Source of the DNA: Microbispora bryophytorum
GTDB lineage: Bacteria; Actinomycetota; Actinomycetes; Streptosporangiales; Streptosporangiaceae
Length of the DNA stretch: 64,000 nucleotides
Direction: 5' to 3'
Assembly (NCBI RefSeq): GCF_006874465.1
Contig: NZ_VIRL01000021.1
Span: forward strand, 62,001-126,000
Positions within the stretch are counted from its first letter, which is position 1. Each line of letters opens with the position of its first letter. Made by a program: the position numbers and the translations under genes. The notes beneath the pieces were generated by a model. It was not told the origin of the DNA, searched no databases, and saw nothing but the letters and a program-made list of their open reading frames with translations. Positions 18,180-26,173 of this stretch are shown here, piece after piece.

Positions 18180-19592
18180 CTATCGCTCCCTTGTCTGCGC
18201 GAACGCTGTTCGCCCGGCCGCTGTGTGTGTGAACGCTGTGTGCGTGAACGCGACGGCGACCGTCGCCGCCGCGAGAAGGAAGACCGGGGCCATGGCGGTG
18301 AGGGCGAATCCGTAGCCCTCGGTCATGGCCCGGGCGCCGCCCGCGGGTATGCCGCCCGTGCGGGCGGCGGCGAGCGCCACGAGCACGGCGAGGCCCACCG
18401 TCGGCCCCGCCTCCATGGCCGTGTTGACCAGCGCCCCGGCCGCCCCTGCGTCCTCGGCGCGCACGCCGTCGAGGGCCGCCACGGTGGCGCCGGAGAAGGC
18501 CAGTCCCGAGGCGACCGGGAAGACCAGCAGCCCGGCAAGCACGCTTCCCTCGGACGCGACACGGCCGAGCAGCAGCATCGACACCGCTGCGAGCAGCAGC
18601 CCGGCGACCAGCACGGGCCGCACGCCGAATCGGCGCAGCAGACGGCCGCTCAACGGGCCCATGACGACGACCAGGAGGAAGGGCAGGAAGGCCAGACTCG
18701 TGGAGATCGGCGACAGCCCGCGCACCTGCTGCATGTAGAGACTCAGCAGGAACGTGGTCGTCGCGCTGGCGGCCGCCGTGACGAAGACGACGAGCAGCGC
18801 GGCGCCCCTGCGGCGGTGCGCCACGAGCCGGAGCGGCAGCAGCGGATGCGGCGTCCTCGCCTGGAGGACGACGAACCCGGCCGCCAGCAACACGCCGGTC
18901 GCGGTGACGGCCGTCGCGCCCTCCAGCAGGCCGTAGGCGAACGCGACCAGCCCGGCCGTGGCGAGCAGCGCGCCGGGCACGTCGAGGCGGGCCGCCGTCC
19001 GCGTCGCGGGCGGCAGCAGGAAGGCTCCGGCGGCCACGGCCGCGACGCCGACGGCGGCGGGCAGGAGGAACGACCAGCGCCACGAGGTCACCGCGGCGAC
19101 GAGGCCGGACAGCAGGCTGCCGGCGACGGCCCCGGTGACCGACAGGGTGCCCCACACCGCCAGAGCGCGCTCGCGCTCCCGGGCGTCCGGGCGGAGCCGC
19201 GTCACCAGTGAGACGGCGGCGGGGGCGGCCATCGCGGCGCCCACTCCCTGGACGAAGCGCGCGGCGAGCAGGACGACATGGTCCGGAGCCAGCCCGCCCG
19301 CCGCCGACGCCAGCGCGAGCAGGGCCATCCCGGCGAGGAAGACCTCCCGGGCGCCCCACCGGTCGGCGAGCCTGCCCCCGAGGAGCAGCAGCCCCCCGAA
19401 GGTCAGCCCGTACGCCGAGGTCAGCAGTGCCAGGTCCCCCTGTCCGAGGCCGAACTCCCGCTGGACGGCCGGCAGCGGCACGGTGAGAAGAGTGATCGCC
19501 GCGACGAGCGTGACCTGCGCCCCGCCGAGCACGGCGAACGCCGCCACGTTTCTGGATCGGTCGGTCAAGAATGAGGGCATGAAAAAGCGCAC
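18180..19592 (-). CDS. MFS drug-efflux-type transporter
   Basis: A 470-aa membrane protein with about 14 hydrophobic segments, starting after SFLTDRSRNVAAFAVLGGAQ. The motif GGRLADRWGAREVFLAG after TM2 matches the MFS loop 2-3 signature, and the TM5 region GSLLSGLVA fits drug:H+ antiporters (DHA2-like). The C-terminus is encoded by repeats and reads FTHTAFTHTAAGRTAFAQT. The start is ATG 19592 or the ATG four codons on. TetR lies 15 bp upstream, so a substrate-released repressor is likely. Confidence 0.88.
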   Translation of the reverse strand: MRFFMPSFLTDRSRNVAAFAVLGGAQVTLVAAITLLTVPLPAVQREFGLGQGDLALLTSAYGLTFGGLLLLGGRLADRWGAREVFLAGMALLALASAAGGLAPDHVVLLAARFVQGVGAAMAAPAAVSLVTRLRPDARERERALAVWGTLSVTGAVAGSLLSGLVAAVTSWRWSFLLPAAVGVAAVAAGAFLLPPATRTAARLDVPGALLATAGLVAFAYGLLEGATAVTATGVLLAAGFVVLQARTPHPLLPLRLVAHRRRGAALLVVFVTAAASATTTFLLSLYMQQVRGLSPISTSLAFLPFLLVVVMGPLSGRLLRRFGVRPVLVAGLLLAAVSMLLLGRVASEGSVLAGLLVFPVASGLAFSGATVAALDGVRAEDAGAAGALVNTAMEAGPTVGLAVLVALAAARTGGIPAGGARAMTEGYGFALTAMAPVFLLAAATVAVAFTHTAFTHTAAGRTAFAQTRER

Positions 19593-19606
19593 TCCTCACG
19601 GAGAGG

Positions 19607-20188
19607 TCAGCGGAGCATGGCGAGGGCCTGGGCGGCGGCGTCGCGGAGACGGGCGGCGTCGCCGTGCCCCTTCCCCATCACCCGCACCCCCTGCAGGAAG
19701 ACGAGCACGAACCGCGCCAGCACCCGGGGGTCGGACTCGGCGGAGATCTCCCCCTGGGCGCGGGCGCGGATGAGGGCCGAGGTCAGCGCCGTCTCCAGGC
19801 CCGTCCAGCTGGCCTCGACGAGCCGGGCGACCGGTTCGTCGTCGGGGAGGAGCTCGGTCGCCGCGTTCACGATCATGCAGCCTCGCCGGTCGCGGTCGCG
19901 GATCGATTCCTCGGTGTAGCGCTCGACCAGGGTTCGTACGGCCGGCAGGGCGGGGCCGGGCTGCGACAGCAGCTCGACGAGGTTCGGGTCGCGCGTCTGC
20001 GCATAGCGCTCCAGCGCCTTCACGTAGAGGTCGTGCTTGCCGCCGAAGGTGGCATACAGGCTGGCGCGGCCGATGCCGAGGTGTTCGACCAGGTCGGCCA
20101 TCGACGTGGCCTCGTAGCCGCGCCGCCAGAACAGATCCAGGGCCCGCTCCAGCACGACGTCGGGGTCGAACTCCTTGGTCCTCGCCAT
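19607..20188 (-). CDS. TetR-family regulator
   Basis: A 193-aa regulator. The N-terminal TetR helix-turn-helix (LFWRRGYEATSMADLVEHLG ... ASLYATFGGKHDLYVKALE) is followed by a ligand-binding domain. It leads the unit with MFS and SDR genes, with a dyad immediately upstream (20201-20224). Inference: represses its own operon and responds to the exported compound. Confidence 0.9.
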   Translation of the reverse strand: MARTKEFDPDVVLERALDLFWRRGYEATSMADLVEHLGIGRASLYATFGGKHDLYVKALERYAQTRDPNLVELLSQPGPALPAVRTLVERYTEESIRDRDRRGCMIVNAATELLPDDEPVARLVEASWTGLETALTSALIRARAQGEISAESDPRVLARFVLVFLQGVRVMGKGHGDAARLRDAAAQALAMLR

Positions 20189-20200
20189 GCCCTCGACCCT

Positions 20201-20224
20201 AGACCAATCTGGAACGATCGGTCA
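20201..20224. promoter_or_regulatory. Candidate TetR operator
   Basis: Imperfect dyad GACCAAT-N8-ATCGGTC (6 of 7 arm positions pair), placed 13 bp before the TetR start and just past the monooxygenase stop codon. The size and position fit a TetR-family site. Confidence 0.5.
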
Positions 20225-20225
20225 A

Positions 20226-21398
20226 TCAAACCGCGACGCGGTCGTCCCACGTGAGCCGGTAGTCGTGCATCCAGGCCAGCGCGTTCCGCTTCTCCACCTG
20301 CCGCATGATCACGGGAAGGATCAGGTCGCGGACGAAGGCCCCGCCGGCCCCCGGCGCCTTGCCGTCTCCGTTGCGCTTGCCCTGTGCCACGACGCGCTCG
20401 ACCCGCTCGCGCCGCAGCCGCTCGAAGGCGGCGAACGCGCCCGCGACATCCGGCACGTCGCGCAGGCACTTGCCGAGCACCACCGCGTCCTCGATCGCCA
20501 TCGACGCGCCCTGCCCCGAGGACGGGGAGGTGGCGTGGGCGGCGTCTCCGACGAGGACCATGCGCCCGGTGAACCACTTCGGCACCCTCGGGAAGTCGTA
20601 GGTGTTCCAGCCGGGCAGGATGTGCGGGGTCGCGGCGATGATCTCGCGCATCGGCCCCGCGTCGCCCTCGAACAGGTCCATCAGCCGGGCCCGCCACCGC
20701 TCGGGAGTGATCGCCGCGAGCTCCTCGGAGGTGGGCTCCCTGCGGCTCGGCGGGTTGGCGAACCACCACACCTGCCCGTCCGGGTGGATCATGTAGCCGA
20801 AGAAGCACCGCCTGCCGAAGATGAAGTAGCAGACCCCCGGCCTGCCCGGCGGCCGCACTCCCTTCGCATAACCACCGGTGTTCAGCAGCCCGACGTACCG
20901 GGCGCGGGGGGCTCCGGGATCGATGAGCGCGCGGGTGCGCGAGCGCAGCCCGTCCGCGCCGACCAGCAGGTCGCCCGCGGCCTCGCCGCCGTCCGCGAAG
21001 ACCGCCCGCACCCCGCCGGAGGTGACCGAGGCGTCCACGAGCCGCTTGCCGTGGTGGATCCGCACGCCCCGCCGTACGGCCTCGTCGCGCAGCGCCCGGT
21101 AGAGGTCGGCGCGCCTGAGCGTACGGCTCGGCTGGCTCGTGGTCGCCAGCAGCCTGCCGCGCGCGTTGCGGATCTCCATGACCGGCGTGTCCATGCCGAG
21201 GCCGCAGACGAGGTCGTGCAGGTCGAGCAGGCGCAGGGCCTCCAGCCCGTTGACCGCGAGCGTGAGGAAGGCGCCGACGCCCTCGGCCCCCCGGTCGTAG
21301 GCCTCAAAGACCTCACTGTCGATTCCGGCGCGCCGCAGCGCCATGGCCGTCACGGGACCCGCGATCCCGCCGCCGATGATCAGAGCTTTCTTGGTCAT
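20226..21398 (-). CDS. FAD-dependent monooxygenase (PHBH-like)
   Basis: About 390 aa. FAD-binding motif ALIIGGGIAGPVTAMALRRAG at the N-terminus, and the second FAD motif LVGDAAHATSPSSGQGAS. These are marks of class A flavoprotein hydroxylases, which insert one oxygen atom into aromatic or polyketide-like substrates. I start at ATG 21398, 6 nt after a TATAGT -10 element. It is divergent from a PadR regulator that probably controls it. Confidence 0.9.
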   Translation of the reverse strand: MTKKALIIGGGIAGPVTAMALRRAGIDSEVFEAYDRGAEGVGAFLTLAVNGLEALRLLDLHDLVCGLGMDTPVMEIRNARGRLLATTSQPSRTLRRADLYRALRDEAVRRGVRIHHGKRLVDASVTSGGVRAVFADGGEAAGDLLVGADGLRSRTRALIDPGAPRARYVGLLNTGGYAKGVRPPGRPGVCYFIFGRRCFFGYMIHPDGQVWWFANPPSRREPTSEELAAITPERWRARLMDLFEGDAGPMREIIAATPHILPGWNTYDFPRVPKWFTGRMVLVGDAAHATSPSSGQGASMAIEDAVVLGKCLRDVPDVAGAFAAFERLRRERVERVVAQGKRNGDGKAPGAGGAFVRDLILPVIMRQVEKRNALAWMHDYRLTWDDRVAV

Positions 21399-21401
21399 GA
21401 G

Positions 21402-21446
21402 ATGACTATACATATTATGACTAATCAACGACAGGGCCCCTATGAT
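21402..21446. promoter_or_regulatory. Divergent leaderless promoters of monooxygenase and padR-like gene
   Basis: Minus strand: TATAGT (21410-21405), then 6 nt, then ATG 21398. Plus strand: -35 TGACTA (21418-21423), 17-bp spacer, TATGAT (21441-21446), then 7 nt to ATG 21454. Two direct copies of ATGACTA (21402-21408 and 21417-21423) could be contacts for the PadR protein. Confidence 0.6.
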
Positions 21447-21453
21447 GGGCGCC

Positions 21454-22023
21454 ATGTCGACGCGGCGCTCTCCCCTGGCCACGGCCGTGCTCGCCCTGGT
21501 CTGCGAGTCGCCGATGCACGCCTACCGGATGCAGCAGCTGATCAAGGAACGGCACCAGGACGACGTGGTCAACGTCGCGCAGCGCAACAGCGTCTACCAG
21601 ACGATCGAGCGCCTGGTCCGCGACGGGCTGCTGGCGATCCGGGAGACCACCCGCGAGGAGAACCGGCCGGAGCGGACGGTCTACGAGGCCACCGAGACGG
21701 GCCGTGAGACGCTCAAGCAGTGGATGCGGACCATGCTGTCCACCCCGGCCAGGGAGTTCCCCGAATTCCCCGCCGCGCTCGCCTTCCTGCCCGTGCTGAG
21801 GCCGGAGGAGGCCCTGGCCGCGCTGCGGCAGCGGATCGCGGCGCTGGAGGCACGGCTGTCCGCACTCGACACCGAGATGGCCGACAACCTGAGCTTCGTG
21901 CCCCGCCTCTTCCTCGTGGAGTCCGAGTATCAGCGGGCCCAGGTCGCCACGGAGCTGGAGTTCGCCCGCGGCCTCGCCGACGACCTGAGCGAGGGCCGCC
22001 TCACCTGGGACTTCCAGATCTGA
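21454..22023 (+). CDS. PadR-family transcriptional regulator
   Basis: About 189 aa. The N-terminal winged helix (AVLALVCESPMHAYRMQQLI ... NSVYQTIERLVRDGLL) is typical of PadR, and the C-terminal part is a helical dimerisation domain of the longer PadR subgroup. Upstream in-frame ATGs at 21442/21445 exist, but a TATGAT -10 overlaps them, so ATG 21454 of a leaderless transcript is preferred. It is divergent from the monooxygenase and probably represses it until a phenolic or drug-like ligand binds. Confidence 0.9.
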   Translation: MSTRRSPLATAVLALVCESPMHAYRMQQLIKERHQDDVVNVAQRNSVYQTIERLVRDGLLAIRETTREENRPERTVYEATETGRETLKQWMRTMLSTPAREFPEFPAALAFLPVLRPEEALAALRQRIAALEARLSALDTEMADNLSFVPRLFLVESEYQRAQVATELEFARGLADDLSEGRLTWDFQI

Positions 22024-22038
22024 CGCGTGCCGGGCTCG

Positions 22039-22066
22039 CCTGGAGTCCACTCCAGGTATCTAGGGT
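22039..22066 (+). promoter_or_regulatory. MerR-type dyad and promoter of the aldo/keto reductase
   Basis: A perfect dyad CCTGGAGT-CC-ACTCCAGG (22039-22056), followed by TATCTAGGGT with a possible -10 TAGGGT (22061-22066) just before the gene. This resembles the operator-in-spacer promoters used by MerR-family activators. Confidence 0.6.
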
Positions 22067-22073
22067 GGAGGGC

Positions 22074-23042
22074 ATGGAATACGGACACCTTGGCCGCACC
22101 GGCCTGCTGGTCAGCAAGCTCTGCCTGGGGACCATGAACTTCGGTCCGCAGACCACGGAAGAGGACTCCTTCGCGATCATGGATCGCGCCCACGAGCTCG
22201 GGATCAACTTCTTCGACACGGCCAACGTCTATGGCTGGAAGAAGGGCGAGGGGATCACCGAGAACATCATCGGCCGCTGGTTCGCCAAGGGCGGCGGCCG
22301 TCGTGAGCGTACGGTCATCGCCACCAAGCTGTTCGGCTCGATGGGCGACTGGCCGAACGAGGAGAAGCTGTCCGCGCTGAACATCCGGCGGGCGGCGGAG
22401 GCCTCGCTGCGCCGGATGCAGACCGACTACATCGACGTCTACCAGGCCCACCACGTCGACCGGGACACCCCGTTCGAGGAGTTCTGGGAGGCCATGGACA
22501 TCCTCAAGCAGCAGGGCAAGATCCTGTACGTCGGTTCGTCGAACTTCGCCGGCTGGCACATCGCCAAGGCCCAGGAGTCGGCCCGCCGCCGGAGCACCCT
22601 CGGCCTGGTCAGCGAGCAGTCCCACTACAACCTGCTCGTCCGCGCGCCCGAGCTGGAGGTCATCCCGGCCTGTGAGGACTACGGCCTCGGGCTGATCCCG
22701 TGGAGCCCGCTGGCGGGCGGCCTGCTCGGCGGCATCCTGCGCAAGATCGACAAGGGCCGCTCCGCCACCGACCAGATCGCCGCCCAGCTCGACAAGCACC
22801 GCGACAAGATCGAGCGGTACGAGGCGTTCTGCGACGAGCTCGGCGAGGACCCGGCCAACGTCGGGCTGGCGTGGCTGCTGCACCAGCGGGCGGTCACCGC
22901 GCCGATCATCGGTCCCCGCACGATCGAGCAGCTCGACGGCACGATCCGGGCGCTGGAGATCGAGCTGGACGACAAGGCGCTCGCCCGGCTCGACGAGATC
23001 TTCCCCGGCTACAAGACCGCCCCGGAGGAGTACGCCTGGTGA
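22074..23042 (+). CDS. Aldo/keto reductase
   Basis: A 322-aa NADPH-dependent reductase with the AKR tetrad: Asp and Tyr in FFDTANVYGW, Lys in VIATKLFG, His in VYQAHHVD. The C-terminal coenzyme site has SPLAGGLLGG and GPRTIEQLD. ATG 22074 is preceded by GGTGGAGGG. The upstream MerR-type dyad suggests control by a regulator encoded elsewhere. The substrate is not evident; the family handles carbonyl or quinone compounds. Confidence 0.93.
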   Translation: MEYGHLGRTGLLVSKLCLGTMNFGPQTTEEDSFAIMDRAHELGINFFDTANVYGWKKGEGITENIIGRWFAKGGGRRERTVIATKLFGSMGDWPNEEKLSALNIRRAAEASLRRMQTDYIDVYQAHHVDRDTPFEEFWEAMDILKQQGKILYVGSSNFAGWHIAKAQESARRRSTLGLVSEQSHYNLLVRAPELEVIPACEDYGLGLIPWSPLAGGLLGGILRKIDKGRSATDQIAAQLDKHRDKIERYEAFCDELGEDPANVGLAWLLHQRAVTAPIIGPRTIEQLDGTIRALEIELDDKALARLDEIFPGYKTAPEEYAW

Positions 23043-23132
23043 TCAGGCGTTGTTGATGAGCGCGCCGACGATCACGATGACCACGAGCAGCGTGAGCACT
23101 GTGGGCAGCAACCAGCGACGAGGACGATCCAC
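23043..23132 (-). CDS. Putative 29-aa single-pass membrane microprotein
   Basis: The minus-strand frame from GTG (23130-23132) to TGA reads MDRPRRWLLPTVLTLLVVIV and ends in IVGALINNA: a basic N-terminus followed by one clear membrane helix. It begins 10 nt after the stop of the RNA phosphodiesterase gene, so it could be co-transcribed. There is no good ribosome-binding site, hence moderate confidence. Its role is unknown. Confidence 0.42.
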   Translation of the reverse strand: MDRPRRWLLPTVLTLLVVIVIVGALINNA

Positions 23133-23142
23133 GTCATGGAGC

Positions 23143-23712
23143 CTAGTCGCGCACTGCCAATGGGTACGCCTCGACCTGCTCGTACCGCACGCTCGCCCCG
23201 ATGTGGCTGCGTACGAGGTGCACCGACGCCACCTCCCAGCGCCGCCCGCCGAAGGCGCTCAGGGCGCCGACCAGGGGCCGCAGGTCGTCGCCGTGGCGTG
23301 AACGGGTCCTGGAGCGGGCCAGGGTGAGGTGAGGATGGAACCGCTTGCGGTCCGTCTGCGCCGCCCCGGCCCGCCGGGCGCCGGCCGCCACCGACCCGGC
23401 GAGCCTCGTCAGGGCCGGTCCGGCGTCCAGGCCGACCCAGAAGATGCGTCCCCGGGAGGCGGAGGGGAAGGCCCCGGCGCCGCCGAACGCGACCGTTTCG
23501 GGGGAATACCGGGCGGCCGCACGGGCCAGCCGCAGGCCTAGCTCGGGCCGGGCCTCGTCGGGCACCTCACCGAGGAAGGCCACGGTCACGTGCCACAGCG
23601 CCGGATCGACCCAGCGCAGCTCCGCCCACTCGGCACGTACGGCTTCGACCGCCGTGGCGATCTCCGCCAGCGCCTCAGGCGGCGGCAGCAGCGCCACGAA
23701 CAATCTGCTCAC
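23143..23712 (-). CDS. thpR: RNA 2',3'-cyclic phosphodiesterase (2'-5' RNA ligase family)
   Basis: A 189-aa 2H phosphoesterase with the two catalytic motifs HVTV (ALWHVTVAFLGE) and HLTL (RFHPHLTLAR). Family members open 2',3'-cyclic phosphate ends of RNA. The GTG start at 23710-23712 lies inside the last 38 bp of the MFS gene, with AGGGAAG upstream, so it is translated from the same message as the transporter. The functional link to the transporter is unclear. Confidence 0.9.
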   Translation of the reverse strand: MSRLFVALLPPPEALAEIATAVEAVRAEWAELRWVDPALWHVTVAFLGEVPDEARPELGLRLARAAARYSPETVAFGGAGAFPSASRGRIFWVGLDAGPALTRLAGSVAAGARRAGAAQTDRKRFHPHLTLARSRTRSRHGDDLRPLVGALSAFGGRRWEVASVHLVRSHIGASVRYEQVEAYPLAVRD

Positions 23713-24928
23713 GTGCCGATTCTTCCCTGGCCGCCGCGCGTGCCGCGACCATCCGGGTCACCAGCACCGCCAGGCAGACGCCGCACATGCTCAGCACACC
23801 GGCCGCCACGACCGAGACCCGGGGACCGGCCAGTTCGGACAGCCAGCCCACCAGCGGCGCCCCGATAGGCGCTCCCCCGGTGAAGACCAGCACGTAGATG
23901 CCCATGACCCGGCCGCGCATCTCGGGCGAGGCGCCGAGCTGCACCATCGTGTTCGCGGTCGTGTTGACCGTGATCATCGCCATGCCCGCGGGGACGAGCA
24001 GCAGCAGGAACGCCCCGTACGCGGGCGCGAGCCCGGCGAGGACCTGGAACAACCCGAAGCACAGCGCACCGGCGATCAGGAACCTGCGGCTCGGCTTGAC
24101 CCGGCGCGCGGCCAGCAGCGCCCCGCCGAACGCTCCGACGGCGAACGCGCTGGACGCCACGCCGAAGGAGGACGCGCCCGCGCCGAACGCCTGCTTGGCC
24201 ATGAGGGCGATGCTGGTCGAGAAGCTCTGGGCGAAGATCGCCATGAACGCCACGAGCAGCAGCGGCAGCAGCAGGTCGGGCCGGCCGCCGACGTAGCGCA
24301 GGCCCTCACGCAACTGGCCCTTGCCGCGCGGCACGGGCTCCGGCGAGCGCAGCTCGGACGTCCGCATGAGCGCGAGCCCGGTGATCACGGCGGCGAACGA
24401 CACGGCGTTCAGCACGAAGATCGGGCCGGTGCCAATCCAGGAGATCAGCAGGCCGGCCACCGCCGGTCCGACGACGCGGGCGAGGTTGAAGGTCGAGCTG
24501 TTCAGCGCGATGGCGTTCGGCAGGTCCTGCCGGCCCACCATCTCGACCACGAACGACTGCCGGGTGGGCACCTCGACACAGGACACCAGTCCAAGCGTGA
24601 ACGCCATGGCGTACACGTGCCAGACCTGGGCCGTCCCCGTGATGACCAGCACGCCCATGGTGAGCGCCAGCACCCCCATGAGGGTCTGGGCCACCACGAG
24701 GATCCGGCGCTTGGGGTAGCGGTCGGCGATCACTCCGCCGAACATCCCGAACAGCATCGTCGGCAGGAACTGCAGCGCCACGGTGACGCCGAGCGCCGAG
24801 CCGCGGCCGTGCGCGAGGTCGAGGACCAGCCAGTCCTGGGCCGTGCGCTGCATCCAGGTGCCGCCGTTGGAGATCACACCGCCGGAGGCGAACAGGCGGT
24901 AGTTGTAGTTCCGCAGCGAGCGGAACAT
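23675..24928 (-). CDS. MFS transporter (EntS-like, MFS_3)
   Basis: About 417 aa. Begins MFRSLRNYNYRLFASGGVIS, the standard start of this MFS group, followed by QDWLVLDL and the loop motif GGVIADRYPKRRILV. About 12 membrane segments. I start at ATG 24928, 5 bp after the MarR stop; the frame continues upstream only as a shadow of the MarR gene. The MarR-MFS pair is a classic efflux unit induced by small aromatic compounds. Confidence 0.92.
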   Translation of the reverse strand: MFRSLRNYNYRLFASGGVISNGGTWMQRTAQDWLVLDLAHGRGSALGVTVALQFLPTMLFGMFGGVIADRYPKRRILVVAQTLMGVLALTMGVLVITGTAQVWHVYAMAFTLGLVSCVEVPTRQSFVVEMVGRQDLPNAIALNSSTFNLARVVGPAVAGLLISWIGTGPIFVLNAVSFAAVITGLALMRTSELRSPEPVPRGKGQLREGLRYVGGRPDLLLPLLLVAFMAIFAQSFSTSIALMAKQAFGAGASSFGVASSAFAVGAFGGALLAARRVKPSRRFLIAGALCFGLFQVLAGLAPAYGAFLLLLVPAGMAMITVNTTANTMVQLGASPEMRGRVMGIYVLVFTGGAPIGAPLVGWLSELAGPRVSVVAAGVLSMCGVCLAVLVTRMVAARAAAREESAREQIVRGAAAAA

Positions 24929-24933
24929 GCCGC

Positions 24934-25377
24934 CTACATCGTGGACAGTTTCTCCAGGATCGGCGCCGCCGCGCGCAGCGCCGCCCTCTCCTCCGGCGTC
25001 AGGTCCTTGAGCCGCTGCGCCAGCCACGCTTCCTTGGTCCGGCGCTCCTCCTTGAGCAGCGCCGCCCCCTGCGGCGTCACGCTCACCGTCACCTGCCGGC
25101 GGTCCGTCGGATGAGGTTTGCGTTCCAGCAGACCCCGATCCTCCAGCTTGGCTATCACGCGGGTCATCGAGGGCGGCTGTACCTTCTCGTGCTCCGCGAG
25201 CTCGCCGGGGGTCATCGCGGTGTGGCGCTCGACGGCTACGAGCGTCGCGAGCTGTGTGGGCGTCAGTGAGTGGTGCGCGGCCTGCTTGCGCATCCGTCGC
25301 GTCAGCCGAGCGAGGGACACGCGTAAGGCGGACGCGAGAGCGGCGTCGCTGCGCAAGTTCTGGGCGTTCGTTAGCAT
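24934..25377 (-). CDS. MarR-family regulator
   Basis: A 147-aa winged-helix protein with the MarR core: HSLTPTQLATLVAVERHTAM, GELAEHEKVQPPSMTRVIAK and the wing LERKPHPTDRRQVTVSVT. It sits at the head of a MarR-MFS-thpR transcription unit. A 7-bp-arm dyad overlaps its promoter (25370-25397), which fits autorepression. Confidence 0.93.
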   Translation of the reverse strand: MLTNAQNLRSDAALASALRVSLARLTRRMRKQAAHHSLTPTQLATLVAVERHTAMTPGELAEHEKVQPPSMTRVIAKLEDRGLLERKPHPTDRRQVTVSVTPQGAALLKEERRTKEAWLAQRLKDLTPEERAALRAAAPILEKLSTM

Positions 25378-25401
25378 GACTCATTACCTTTGCTAACTAT
25401 A
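25370..25401 (-). promoter_or_regulatory. MarR promoter and operator dyad
   Basis: GTTAGCA (25370-25376) and TGCTAAC (25391-25397) form perfect arms 14 bp apart. A TATAGT -10 on the minus strand (25401-25396) touches the outer arm and the inner arm covers the start codon, so a bound repressor would block initiation. Confidence 0.6.
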
Positions 25402-25690
25402 TGGCGCATGTCCGCATTCCTCCAAATCGTCCTTCTTTGCACGATGCTCCCTGCTCCGCACGATGCTCCCCGCTCCGCACGATGCTCCCCGCTCCGCACA
25501 ATGCTCCCTGCTGCGCACGATGCTTCCGCATGATGCTTCCGCTCTGCACAGCGCTTCCACTCTGCAGGGCGCTTCCGCTCTGCAGGGTGATCGCGACACA
25601 CCGTACCGGCGCGATCCCGGCCACGAACGATCCCACGAACGGCCTCACCAACGTCCCTCGAAGGGTCCCACGAACGGTCCCACGAACGAT
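25402..25690. repeat. Gene-free spacer with two tandem-repeat tracts
   Basis: About eight units of 18-19 bp (model GCACGATGCTCCCTGCTCC), degenerating towards GCAGGGCGCTTCCGCTCT, run from 25439 to about 25590. A second tract of CCCACGAACGRT-like units follows at about 25622-25690. The open frames across it are low-complexity and unlike proteins. I see no gene here. Confidence 0.8.
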
Positions 25691-25724
25691 CGAGGCCCGG
25701 CCCCCGCGTGGGGGCCGGGCCTCG
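25691..25724 (-). terminator. Strong hairpin terminator after the VOC gene
   Basis: A perfect 15-bp stem (25691-25705 with 25710-25724) around a GCGT loop, 14 bp beyond the VOC protein stop. There is no T-run, as usual in high-GC actinomycetes. Confidence 0.75.
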
Positions 25725-25737
25725 TACCTGCATCGCG

Positions 25738-26163
25738 TCAGGCGAAGTCCTCCGGCGTGAACTCCTTCGGCTCGACCAGGACGAGCCAGTTGCCCTGGTT
25801 GTCGCGGATGACCGCCTCCACCCCGTACGGCCGCTCCGAGGGCTCCTGCAGGATCGTCACGCCCTTGGCCGTGAGCTCCTGGCAGGTCTTGCGGCAGTCG
25901 TCCACGCGCAGTCCCAGGCCGCCCGCCTGGCCCTTGTCGAGTTGCCTGCGGTAGAAGTCGGTGCCCTCGTCGTCGAGCGGAGGCCCCGGCTTCATCAGCG
26001 TGATCTCGAGCTCTGGGTGGTCCGGGTGGTTGATGGTGACCCAGCGAAACCCGTCCATCTGGATATCGGTGTTGGAGACGAAGCCGAGGACGTCCACGTA
26101 GAAGTCGCGGGCCTCATCCTGGTCCTGGCAGTAGAGCGTGATCAAGGAGACGTTCCGAATCAT
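25738..26163 (-). CDS. VOC-family (glyoxalase/dioxygenase-like) protein
   Basis: A 141-aa protein with two beta-alpha-beta-beta-beta modules: VSLITLYCQDQDEARDFYVD and LGLRVDDCRKTCQELTAKG, ending IRDNQGNWLVLVEP. The start ATG 26163 gives the standard N-terminus. VOC proteins bind metals or drugs; this subgroup often follows an AraC-type regulator, as here (11 bp spacing). It could be a lyase, a dioxygenase or a resistance protein. Confidence 0.9.
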   Translation of the reverse strand: MIRNVSLITLYCQDQDEARDFYVDVLGFVSNTDIQMDGFRWVTINHPDHPELEITLMKPGPPLDDEGTDFYRRQLDKGQAGGLGLRVDDCRKTCQELTAKGVTILQEPSERPYGVEAVIRDNQGNWLVLVEPKEFTPEDFA

Positions 26164-26173
26164 GCGGAAGACG

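Noticed and set aside
17326..19599. 757-aa open frame on the minus strand
   Set aside because: It is a shadow across the SDR and MFS genes in another frame; composition is Arg/Gly-rich with no domain.
25439..25590. CRISPR array
   Set aside because: Units of 18-19 bp follow each other without spacers and diverge gradually; no cas genes are near.
25401..25760. Cys/Leu-rich small protein encoded by the repeat region
   Set aside because: Every frame across the tandem units is open because of their composition; no start signal and no family.
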